From: Bagarius yarrelli
Taxonomy: Eukaryota > Chordata > Actinopteri > Siluriformes > Sisoridae
Length of the DNA: 64,000 nucleotides
NCBI GenBank assembly: GCA_005784505.1
Contig: VCAZ01000094.1
Coordinates: forward strand, 1,489,693-1,553,692
Direction of reading: 5' to 3'
Part shown: positions 55,336-64,000 of the stretch, one piece after another
How the letters are laid out: each line of letters opens with the position of its first letter
Numbering within the stretch: position 1 is the stretch's first letter
Program-made: the position numbers and the translations under genes
The notes under the pieces: generated by a model
What the model was told of the DNA's origin: nothing
Seen by the model: only the letters and a program-made list of their open reading frames with translations
Databases searched by the model: none

Positions 55336-57305
55336 TATTGTCCTCATATTAACACGCTATTCTAATATTTAACTCCGTAGAGCTGCTTTATTGCTATATT
55401 CATTTATTTTTCATTTTTTAACTTAAATATAATTCTACTCGTAGGTTATCACGGTATATAATTGCCAATCTGTTTTGTTTTCGTTGCAGATTTTTATTAT
55501 AAATTACTTTGTGATTTTCTTGTTCTCTTTATAGGAAATGAGCTGACAGTTTGTACCAGTTGTACGAGTGTGTGATTGCACTGTATTGTTGCTGATTGTG
55601 TGCCTCCTTCTTAAAAGCCAGATGCGCCCTTGTTAGTTATGGTCTGGCGCCGACTCTGCCGTGTGAGGGAATCAGAGCATGCTTATTGGAGAACTCATTG
55701 GAGTTCTTTTGGCTTTTTGAAGAGTGCAATCACTATAATCATGGCTGTCAGTGGCCAGTTGACCATTTGGTGACACTACCATGGTTTTTAGGTTTTTCGG
55801 TTCTTTCAATACAAACACACACAGCGAGTCTTTGTTATTGCTTTTCCATCCAGACTACAGCCAGTGAAGGCCAATCTGAAACCAGGTTATGCTTTTACCA
55901 CAACAAAATCCTGGTCCAGTCCCAAAACCTTGCTGGTCTCCCATTAGGAACAAATGACATCAGTTAGCGGAGCTTTCAGCATGCAGGCGCCATTATTTAA
56001 AGAAGACGGAGTAAAAAACGCCAGATAACTGAAAAAGCATAACTAAATCTGTCAGTTCATTAGTGATGGATAGAATAAACAAACACTCTTCTCACCATCA
56101 GGACCACCAGCACGATGCAACAATAACTAGAATTTAGAACCAGAAAAAAAGTGTATAAAAAGAGTATAATTGTGAAGATTGAGCGAATAACAAATTAAAA
56201 AATGTCAAAAATAATAAAGAAAATAAAAGAGAAAGAGGGAGAGAGAAATAAAACACGAGTTTCGTCACATGTTGGTGATGTCGTGGGTTTTAATCCCTGC
56301 CAGTACAAACATCAGCCGGTTTGGAACGAGTGCGAATCCCAAATACACGCAACCTTGAGGGTGTGATATTTATAATAAAACGCATGATTGCAAAGCCATG
56401 AGTGTCTAGCAGGCTAGCGTAAGAAGAAAATTAACTCTGGTGTGTGGAAGACAATTCTGGAGGCAGATATAACTTCTGAACTCCAGGCTATTCAAGCCTT
56501 AACAAAAAAAAAACAACTCTACAGAAATGTAACCCAAAATGGCTGTTTCTGGCCTGCAGCTTTTCACATCGCTTCAGGTTAAGATCATGCTGTGTGTGTG
56601 TGTGTGTAGCTTTTTCTTTCTCTGGCTCATAGGAGTCACTGAATCCACTGAAAGCCCCAAAGTTAAAATCATCTGCCATTTCAAAAGGAACAGGAGATGG
56701 AAAATCGCCACACGATGCCCTGTTCCAGCTTTATTCATTAGCAGTAGCATGCAAATGAGTGTGTATTTATTTCCAGACAACAGACTGGTTTGGGTGTTTG
56801 GGGGGTGGGGGGTGGGGGTTGGTATTTTGGCTGTGTAAACCGAGTGCATTTACCCCTTAGCTGGCTGGTCCAAACTTTTCTCTAAATGGATGGTTTTAAT
56901 CAGGATTTAACATTTTCATTAACCAATCCATCAATGCAACAATAAAACACTGGGGAAGTTGCAGGAAATTGCACATTTGAGAGAATTTTTTTTTTTCTGC
57001 TTGTGTAATTAACCTGTAGAAGATATTAGAAGTTTTTAAAGCTGATGTTTATTACAAAAAAATCTCCTAGACTGCTAAGGCTTAATGTCAATCTCCACGC
57101 CCTGCACTTTAACCCCACTCCAGGCAGTAAAACTGATTGTTTTCACATCCAAAAGGCAAGAATTTTTAGCAAAGCAGCTTCTAAATTCTTATCAGGAAAA
57201 GTCAGGTGACCCAGGTGATCCTGGTGGTCCTAGAAAGACAGTTAAGGGTTTGTAAACTGCATCTTCTGATGATTCCATGCTTGTTTTTCTTTACTGCTTG
57301 TGTTT
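55336..57305. other. Intergenic, no gene seen
   Basis: Two moderate frames, 55596-55967 (+, 123 codons) and 56539-56838 (+), lack recognisable domains. A TG run lies at about 56589-56607 and a G-rich GGGGGGTGGGGGGTGGGGGT-like stretch at about 56800. Confidence 0.45.
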
Positions 57306-57437
57306 TTTAAAAGATATTTTTTGCCTTTATTGATAGGACATAAGGTACAATAGAGAAAGAGGTGAGACTGGAAAGGACCTGAGCCGGAATCGAACCCGGA
57401 TTGCCGGAGCGCAACAACTTGCGCATGTGGGTGCACA
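57306..57437 (-). mobile_element. tRNA-derived SINE, family C, copy 2
   Basis: On the minus strand it shows CGGGTTCGATTCCGGCTC (B box) and GCAAGTTGTTGCGCTCCGGC, ending in AAAAAATATCTTTTA. Confidence 0.7.
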
Positions 57438-57609
57438 TCATGACAGAAAGGTTGTTTTTTTTTATTAGTTCAATTATTTACATATTCATATTAAAAAAAG
57501 GTAAATCAAAGAAAGATTACTATTAAGGGTTATTTAATACGTTAGCTTAGATTTCGAATTGAGGTTTAAGCAGAGAAGATTGGATTATTGTTTAATATGT
57601 GTCCGTGTC

Positions 57610-57906
57610 AGGCAGCACGGTGGCTTAGTGATTAACACTGTTGCCTCACAGCAAGAACGTCCCGGGTCCAATTTCCCTGCAGGTCATTCTGTGTGAAGTT
57701 TGTCTGCTCTCCCCGTGCTTGCATGGGTTTATGGGTTCTCCGGGTTTCCTCCCACAGTCCAAAAACATGTATGTTAGGTTGATAGGAGTGAGTGTGAGTG
57801 TGTGTGTGTGTGGCCCTGTGATGGACTGGCGACCTGTCCAGGGTTTCCCTCTGCTGCCTTTCACCCTTTTAGGGGCTGGAATAGACCCCTGTGACCCGTG
57901 AATGAA
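57610..57906 (+). mobile_element. SINE family A, plus strand
   Basis: Full head (GGCAGCACGGTGGCTTAGTG), centre (GGTTTCCTCCCACAGTCCAA) and GGACTGGCGACCTGTCCAGG, ending near CCCCTGTGACCCGTGAATGA. The frames it creates on both strands are not genes. Confidence 0.88.
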
Positions 57907-58225
57907 TGTGTCTGTGTCCATGTTTGATGTTTGATGTCTCAAAGCTCACAGAATTGACAAACTTTGCTCTTATTTCTATTTTTTCTGTGAATCTACAGTA
58001 TGAATTAATAATGTGATGAAATAGATCCACGTTTTGAGTTTACATGTTTAGTATATAAATTCTTTAATTTGCGTAATTTATTATCAGCGTCCTGCTAAAT
58101 AACAGAATGTCCTGAAACCAGCACTGTTTAATAATCTGCTAAATAATGAATATTAGCTGTTATTGTAAAATCTTATTTGTAAAAAGTTTAATTGTGTGAC
58201 TGTGAAGCCCAGTTGTTTTGTTATG
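57907..58225. other. Intergenic, no gene seen
   Basis: AT-rich unique sequence. Confidence 0.5.
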
Positions 58226-58755
58226 TCTAAGCTAAGCTACGCTGGCTAGCTTCGCCAAGCTATGCTATGCTAGCTAAGCTACCCTAGGCAGTTCATGTCT
58301 TGGTTTACTTCCTGTTTACTGTCATGTAATTTCCCCCAGTTCTTTGTGTCTTCTTTTCATTGGTTGTTTGGTCATGTGTTTGTGATTGCTTTTAGGTGTG
58401 TCTTGTTTAGTTCCTGTGTACAGTGTGTATTTATAGCCCTTGTGTTTGCCTTGTGTCTTGTGGATGATTGTTTGCTGCCTGTTCCTCTTCCTCTTCGGTC
58501 TAGTCAAGTTTAGTTTGTATTTTATTGTTGATCACTTGTGCACTTGGGTTCTATACGTCTCGTCTCGGGGGAGTTTGTTACAGTGTTATGTTTTTATTGG
58601 TTAGTTTAGTGTATATAAAGCCCCTTTGTTGCCTTGTGTGTTTGTGAGTTATTGTCCGTGTATCACTGTGGAGTCTACAGCAATGTTTATGTTAGTGTTT
58701 ATGGCAAGTTACTTGAGTTCTCAACTACTCGCCTGTCAGTGGATTCATTACAGAT
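58226..58755. repeat. Degenerate AGCTA run and LTR-like repeat E, copy 2
   Basis: AAGCTAAGCTACGCTGGCTA text passes into blocks shared with 25376-25590 (TTACTTCCTGTTTACTGTCA, GTGTATTTATAGCCCTTGTG). A second TATATAAAGCCCC block lies at about 58613, and the stretch ends near GTCAGTGGATTCATTACAG. The TATA-like words fit an LTR promoter, but no LTR ends were proven. Confidence 0.4.
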
Positions 58756-59444
58756 GCAGTGTGAATGAACAAATTTCTTGTTAAAATAGAAAAAAAACCC
58801 CTCTTTTTGTAAATTAGGTTTTTTTTGTGCTGTTATATTTTCCTCTAGGTTGTGGTGGCAGATTATGATTAATTATGCAGAACTAACAGAAAGTCACACA
58901 TACTCTCTTGTATCTTGGCTAACTTTCACTGTGGATAATTAATTTATAAATATTCATAGTCTGAATCAGCTGTCGAGTGTTTAGGCACAAGCTCATCTTA
59001 CTGTCATGAGCCGTCCTGTCTGTGATGGTGGTGGGTCTTATTGTGGGAACCCCTGGTAAGATGTGGAGAATAATACCTATCAAAATGGCCAAGGAAGAAT
59101 GAAAAATATAACAAACAAAAGTGGTAAGTGCAAGTATTATTCTCTTTTTGCCATGATGAAACCTAATTACTAGTGGGTATCTACACACTGATTTGCCACC
59201 CAGAGAAGCATGGATAGCAGCTGAAGGAATTCCAGCACTGAAACAATGCCTCTCAGTGGCCGTCATAGCTGCCATAGACATAGCCGTTGGCTCTGCCCAT
59301 CTTTGGACCTGAGAGAGCCCCAGGATATCAGCCTGTGCTGTGCCAGAGCAGAAGTGAGGTCTGAGCCTCTGGGACTTTGTGTCTGGCCAAAGGACATCTG
59401 AAAGCAGGGCACACACAATGGAAGTGGATAATTTTTTTTCCCAT

Positions 59445-59445
<1 letters not shown>
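58756..59445. other. No confident gene; unrecognised minus-strand frame
   Basis: A 198-codon minus-strand frame (58919-59515) starts inside or near the CA microsatellite and shows no domain I recognise. It may be retroelement-derived. Confidence 0.35.

Positions 59446-59476
<31 letters not shown>
59446..59476. repeat. (CA)n microsatellite
   Basis: Pure CA run. Confidence 0.97.
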
Positions 59477-59478
<2 letters not shown>

Positions 59479-60474
59479 CACTAAAGAAAACAAGCTTATC
59501 AAGAGGTGCCACCACTGGTATTTATTCTGGTTCCATTTTACAACCTCATGAGTTTTTCTGTAGGAACCGAACATGTTCTACATGTCACAATAAATTTTTT
59601 TCTCATCTCACTTTATCTTGACCAGCTTTACACAAAAAAACTGAAGAAAATAATTGTCTTGATGTCCTATGACTTGAAAGTTAGATTATTGTTAAATTCA
59701 GTCAGGGGCAACATGCAAATGTTCATTTTTGATCCTTAAGCTTTCTGAAATATCTACCAGACTGGGATCAATATACATTTACAGCATATGGCAGACGCTG
59801 TTATTCAAAGCAACTCACAATGATTTCATTTATATAACTAAGTAATTGCTTTGGAGCCCTGTGCTGGTAAATTGGTAGTGCTGGAAATCGAAACCACAAT
59901 CTTCTGGTTCACATATATACAGTTAATCTCATCAATTAAGCAGTGTTTTTTTCTTTATTTTAACAGAAGCTAAGCTGATTCACATGTAGTAACTTTATTT
60001 TCAGTGTTGGTTAAACTTACACTATTAGGTTAACAATCATAGTTTGAAGCTAAGCTATCTGCCCAACCCAGTGCACCTTTTCTTGCTTCAAATTGTTGAA
60101 TGGTTTGATATTTGACTGATGAGAAGTGGGAGGTCATTGGTTACTGCTTATCAGAATGTCATGGCTTAAATTTCCAGCACCACCAAATGCCAATGGTAGG
60201 CCCCTGAGCAAGACCCCTACCCCTTATGTGCTCAAATAAAAAAGAAAAATAAGAAATAATTGTAAGGGGCTCCGAATAGACACATCTGCTATATAACAGA
60301 ACTGTGGATGTTACAGTAATGTTATTTGAATGTTAGCGTGGTAAGTTTGAATGGTTCTGAGCACCTTAAGAAACAGGGGAGAACCTTGGATTGGTGTTTA
60401 AATTAAATTGGGTGTCTCACATATCTTTGCCCCCGTTGGGGACAGGTATTTCTAAGGTCCAAGTTTGACCTTTG
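59477..60474. mobile_element. Two SINE family B copies in unique sequence
   Basis: A minus-strand piece at about 59785-59920 (GGCAGACGCTGTTATTCAAA, ATCTTCTGGTTCACA) and a plus-strand piece at about 60130-60300 (TTTCCAGCACCACCAAATGC, GGCCCCTGAGCAAGACCCCT). The remainder is unrecognised. Confidence 0.7.
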
Positions 60475-61073
60475 ATCACATATAAAATGCACCGGTTGAA
60501 CATAAGGGCAGGGATTTTAGATGTTATGCTAAGCAGTGGCTCTTTGTTGACCCAGCACCATTTTCCATCCAGAAGTGCAGGCCTGTCCATAAAGCGATAG
60601 TTGGTGTTTGAGCTCCCTACCGGTCCACCAGGATGAGATTACTTGGAAAAAAAACATTGACCAAATCAGTGTAGTAAAATCTGCAGAACTGGAGAGTGTC
60701 CTCCAAGATCTTACTATCTTTTACTAAGATAAGCTTTCTATAACATATAAAAGAGAGCATGATTGAATTCCAACCAGTTTTATTAAATTTAACACAATCC
60801 TGGACAAGCAAAAGAGAGCCTGTATTTAAATTCCAGTAAGAATTTAGGTACCTATCGTACCATTCTTTTCTGGATCAGAGTTACTTCTTCTCAACCCAAT
60901 CCAGATAAATCCTGCAGGGTTTAAACTCCTTAGATTTTTCTCTCTGGTAGTAATGGTTGCCAGATCGATAAAATTTTGCCTGAAAAGCTTTCTTCCAGGT
61001 CATTGCTTGGTCAACCAAAACATATTGTCTTGTCAGACTTGCAACCAACCCACAAAATAGGATGAATTCATTG
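60475..61073 (-). pseudogene. Decayed two-CTLD lectin relic
   Basis: Minus-strand remnants of the same lectin family in the right order. Signal-peptide region and domain 1 start near 61072-60960 (RQYVLVDQAMTWKKAF, then after a frame change FRQNFIDLATITT and FIWIGL). The domain junction near 60617-60811 reads SFICYRKLILVKDSKILED then LQFCRFYYTDL. The domain 2 core near 60540-60600 reads LLDGKWCWVNKEPL, in line with FLDGTWFWLNKWP. The C-terminus is not readable. Multiple stops and frameshifts show long inactivity. The leader flank ACAGAGCTCAGGACACATT resembles the 5' UTR of gene 3. Confidence 0.85.
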
Positions 61074-61079
61074 TTGCTT

Positions 61080-61316
61080 TAATGTGTCCTGAGCTCTGTT
61101 AATGTGCACTTCAGACTGCATGGAATGAGCTCAGTTTTATTTAGCCCTGGCGAAACAGGACAGATCTTTACGGTGTGTTGTTTGTCCCATGGTATAGGAC
61201 ATACCCGCCAATTATATGTGCATCCTCTATTAAATGTTATAAAAAAATGGATAAAGGACTGTTTCTCTGTGTTTGAATACAAAAAGATAAACCACAAGTG
61301 TTGATATACCTTAGGA
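61080..61316. other. 5' flank of lectin relic
   Basis: No separate gene is supported. The 102-codon minus-strand frame here overlaps the MITE. Confidence 0.4.
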
Positions 61317-61517
61317 CAGGGGTGAAAAATCTCAGTCCCGGAGGGTCGGGGTGTCCTACAGAGTTTAGCTCCAACCTGCTTTAACACATTTACCTATAAG
61401 TTTCAAGTATACCTAGAAAGATCTTAATTAGTTGGTTTAGATGTGATCAGTTTGATTAGTGTTGGGGTTAAACTCTGCAGGACACCCCGACTCTCTGGGA
61501 CCAGGATTGCCCACCTG
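61317..61517. mobile_element. hAT-type MITE, copy 3
   Basis: Left end CAGGGGTGAAAAATCTCAGT, right end GGATTGCCCACCTG. Inner arms (GTCCTACAGAGTTTAGCTCC, GGGTTAAACTCTGCAGGACA) match copies 1 and 2. No target-site duplicate remains; a SINE fragment begins right after it. Confidence 0.75.
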
Positions 61518-61524
61518 TTTAAAT

Positions 61525-61800
61525 TTACAGCATTTAGCAGAAGCCCTTATCCAGAGTGACCTACATTTATCTCATTCATACAGCTGAGCAATTGGGGTTT
61601 AAGGGCCTTGCTCAGGGGCTTGATTGTTGTAATTAAAGGAGACCAATCTGCATATAAACATCTGAGATGGCCACGTATTTACATTAACATTTACATTACA
61701 GCTTTTGTCTGACTTTCTTATCCAGAGTAATGTACAATAGTGCTTTGAGTCGTTATCAGTAAATAAACCAATAAAAATCAATAAAATAAAAGTGCTGGAA
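61525..61800 (-). mobile_element. SINE family B fragments
   Basis: Two minus-strand tail pieces: 61525-61625 (GCAGAAGCCCTTATCCAGAG, GGGCCTTGCTCAGGGG) and about 61685-61760 (TTATCCAGAGTAATGTACAA). Confidence 0.65.
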
Positions 61801-61834
61801 AATCAAGTCCCGGTTGTGTTTATTCAGTTCGAAT

Positions 61835-62055
61835 AGCATTGAGATCAGATACTAATGTTGAGGTTTGGAGGTCTGGGGTTCAGTCAGGGTTCCAGTTCAT
61901 CCCAAAGGTGTTCAGTTTAAAGGGGTTGAGTCAGAATCAGGGCTGTGTAGAGGACATGAGAGTTCTTCTAGTCCAATCAGAACACAGCATGCTTTTATGG
62001 AGATCAGGGGATTTGTGCACAGGGACATTGTCCTGCTGGAACAGATTTTGAGAAA
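61835..62055 (-). mobile_element. Tc1/mariner relic, copy M5
   Basis: Same element and orientation as M4, with GGGTTCCAGTTCATCCCAAA and GGGACATTGTCCTGCTGGAA. It lies about 760 bp upstream of the lectin relic, paralleling M4, about 660-680 bp upstream of gene 3. Confidence 0.75.
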
Positions 62056-63480
62056 GACACAATTGTGAGTAGGGTTAGTAAGATTTCCAACCATTTTCCA
62101 ACCAATCAGGAGAAAGTAAAAATTTTTGTAATATAAACAAATTTTAGTGGGTTTTTTTTCACTAGTAATAAAACACACCTCAAGTTTTATTATCAAGCAT
62201 ATATATGGATGACATTATGATTGTCTTTTGTTATGACATTATTAAATGTCCTCTGTGATCTCGAGCTCAGCGTACGAGAGGCAACAATCAGCAATAATCT
62301 CTTGCTGCCTGCAAAAAATTAATTGCTTTTATGAAAAAAAATAACTTATTATAAAATATCAAAATTATCTTCACTTTCATTCAGAGAGAAATGAAGACGG
62401 TAAAATTGATAATCGGTTCAATGCACCCATTAAACTCTGCTGGTGACTCGAACTCATATCAAATTTCATGGTTTTAACAGCTTCATTTTAGAGACTCAGA
62501 GAATTCAGACCTTTAGAAATGATGAAGTTATTAGAGTGAAGACATTAATGTTGATCCTAAATTTGAAGATCGAAGAAACTTTTCAAAAAATGTTATATTT
62601 ACTTTAAATTGACACCAAACTGTGAATGAGGGCAGTTTGGTTCTAATACAGTGTCAGTCTGCAAAAATACTTTTTTCTCTGGTTTGACATCAAAGTGGTA
62701 GGACTGACTGTCAAAGTCACTGTCCGTCTTTAAGACCTTCCTCTTCCTCTTATACTTTTCTTAGCTGTTACATCCAATTCTGTTCATTCTGCTTCACCAT
62801 GTGACTTTATCCAATCACACTGGCCAATCAGTGTAAAGTTCTGCACAAAAAATAACACACCCCTTCGTTATCTTATTATACAGATATGCTAATACACTTC
62901 CTTTTACCCAGAAAAATAGGTGTGTGTGTGTGTGTGTGTGTGATTTATTTACCTAATGAAAGTCAGTATTAATCTGTTTTTCACAGTGTTCATTCGGCTG
63001 CTGGGATTTACACTTAATCCCACAATTTTACTGCAACTAAACACATAAAAACCATCAGAAACGCAGCACAATTATTATTCTAGAAAATCTGCCGTTAAAT
63101 CAGTAATTCAAACCAACAATCACGAAAAGAGAAACGAAATCCTAGAAGAACTGAATAAAGATTTTCACTGTGGAGTAAAAACCGCGTTTCCTTTGGATTT
63201 TTCTGCTGCCGGAAAATAAAAGATAAAAAGGAACGATTAATCAATAATCAATGCTTAATTTCCCTGATTCTTGATTAAATTAATTAAAGCAGTGTTTCTT
63301 AATAAATTAAAGACTTTTAATTCTGTTATTAAACTAGTCATGTACTGATGCTGCTGTTATCCAATAGATTTTTTTGGTAATGTACATTAGCAGCAGCTCC
63401 GTCGTCGCTTTTCACTGTTACCTTAGTGTGAGACAGCTTTAACTTCTAATGGACACCAGAAACAGTTTGCAGACTCTGTT
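62056..63480. other. Intergenic with a (TG)n run
   Basis: (TG)n at 62921-62942. Otherwise unique AT-rich sequence with no gene. Confidence 0.5.
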
Positions 63481-64000
63481 CATTCCATCATCTGATGAGA
63501 ACAGATCCTCCTGCTGAGTCTGGTTTCCTCTCAGACTTCATCATTGATCTCAGGATGTTTCTCCCTGCAGTTTCCTCCGTTTCGCTCACTCGGGGGTTAA
63601 CGGTACCTGCTGTAAGGCAGTCTGGAGTCTTTCTAAAGTAGTTGTTTTTTTTAAATAAAGTTGTTTGTACATTTCTAACCTGCATTTATTTCTACATTGA
63701 GCAGATGAGAGTCTCAGCTTGGTGGATTTAAACTCACGACGTTCTGATCATACTATAACCCCTTAACTGGGGATGGACATATGGGACCAATAGATATGAT
63801 GCTGCAGAACTTTGTTAACATGAAAGAAGGAATCTCAGGAATGAACTATAGCATTAGCATTAGCCAGGAGACATTATGTCTTTAACGCATGACAAAGACA
63901 GACTGGAACACAGGGAATATCTACACACTAGCTAAATGAAAACAAGCAACACCTGGACACAATGATGGAACAATTAACCAATCACAAGACATTGGAAAAA
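63481..64000. mobile_element. LINE, SINE and LTR-like scraps at window end
   Basis: 63500-63600 resembles the LINE 3' region at 37.1 kb (GAGTCTGGTTTCCTCTCAGA). 63690-63770 is a minus-strand SINE-like fragment (TTTAAACTCACGACGTTCTG). 63900-64000 (AACAAGCAACACCTGGACAC, AATTAACCAATCACAAGACA) looks like a minus-strand piece of the LTR-like repeat E. All are low-confidence calls. Confidence 0.35.

Noticed and set aside
58919..59515. 198-codon minus-strand frame
   Set aside because: Begins in or beside a CA microsatellite and resembles no family I know.

Overview
The window is vertebrate, almost certainly teleost, nuclear DNA. It is AT-rich and gene-poor, crowded with long TG/CA microsatellites, and carries fish-type tRNA-derived SINEs, decayed non-LTR retrotransposons with recognisable reverse-transcriptase motifs, Tc1/mariner and hAT remnants, and several minisatellites. 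An otophysan or catfish-like host is a guess that the sequence alone cannot settle. I worked by eye, so element borders are approximate and no identity values were computed.

The only convincing protein-coding genes belong to one family: small secreted proteins made of a signal peptide and two tandem C-type lectin-like domains (CTLDs), each encoded by a single uninterrupted exon. There are four loci. Gene 1 (17039-17746, +) is intact. About 4.5 kb downstream lies its broken duplicate (21572-22243, +), with two frame-shifting deletions and a nonsense change. Gene 3 (49086-49811, -) is intact and is the only one with a QPD-type sugar-binding motif. A heavily decayed relic lies at about 60475-61073 (-).

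Layout: 1-13 kb is intergenic, with microsatellites, SINEs and LINE scraps. 13-23 kb is the first CTLD cluster, where an upstream module is present four times, including two copies with no gene attached. 23-38 kb is intergenic, with MITEs, a compound CA minisatellite and a 1-kb polypurine tract. 38.5-40.1 kb is a minisatellite whose 36-bp unit is 12 codons of a reverse transcriptase. 41-46.8 kb is low-complexity DNA with a nest of SINEs. 47-51.4 kb holds gene 3 between two inverted arms. 51.6-64 kb is intergenic with the fourth CTLD relic.

Functionally, the two intact genes would make soluble lectin-like proteins, plausibly innate recognition or decoy molecules. This role is inferred from the family, not shown here. 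The rest of the window records birth, death and rearrangement of this small lectin family among transposons and tandem repeats.
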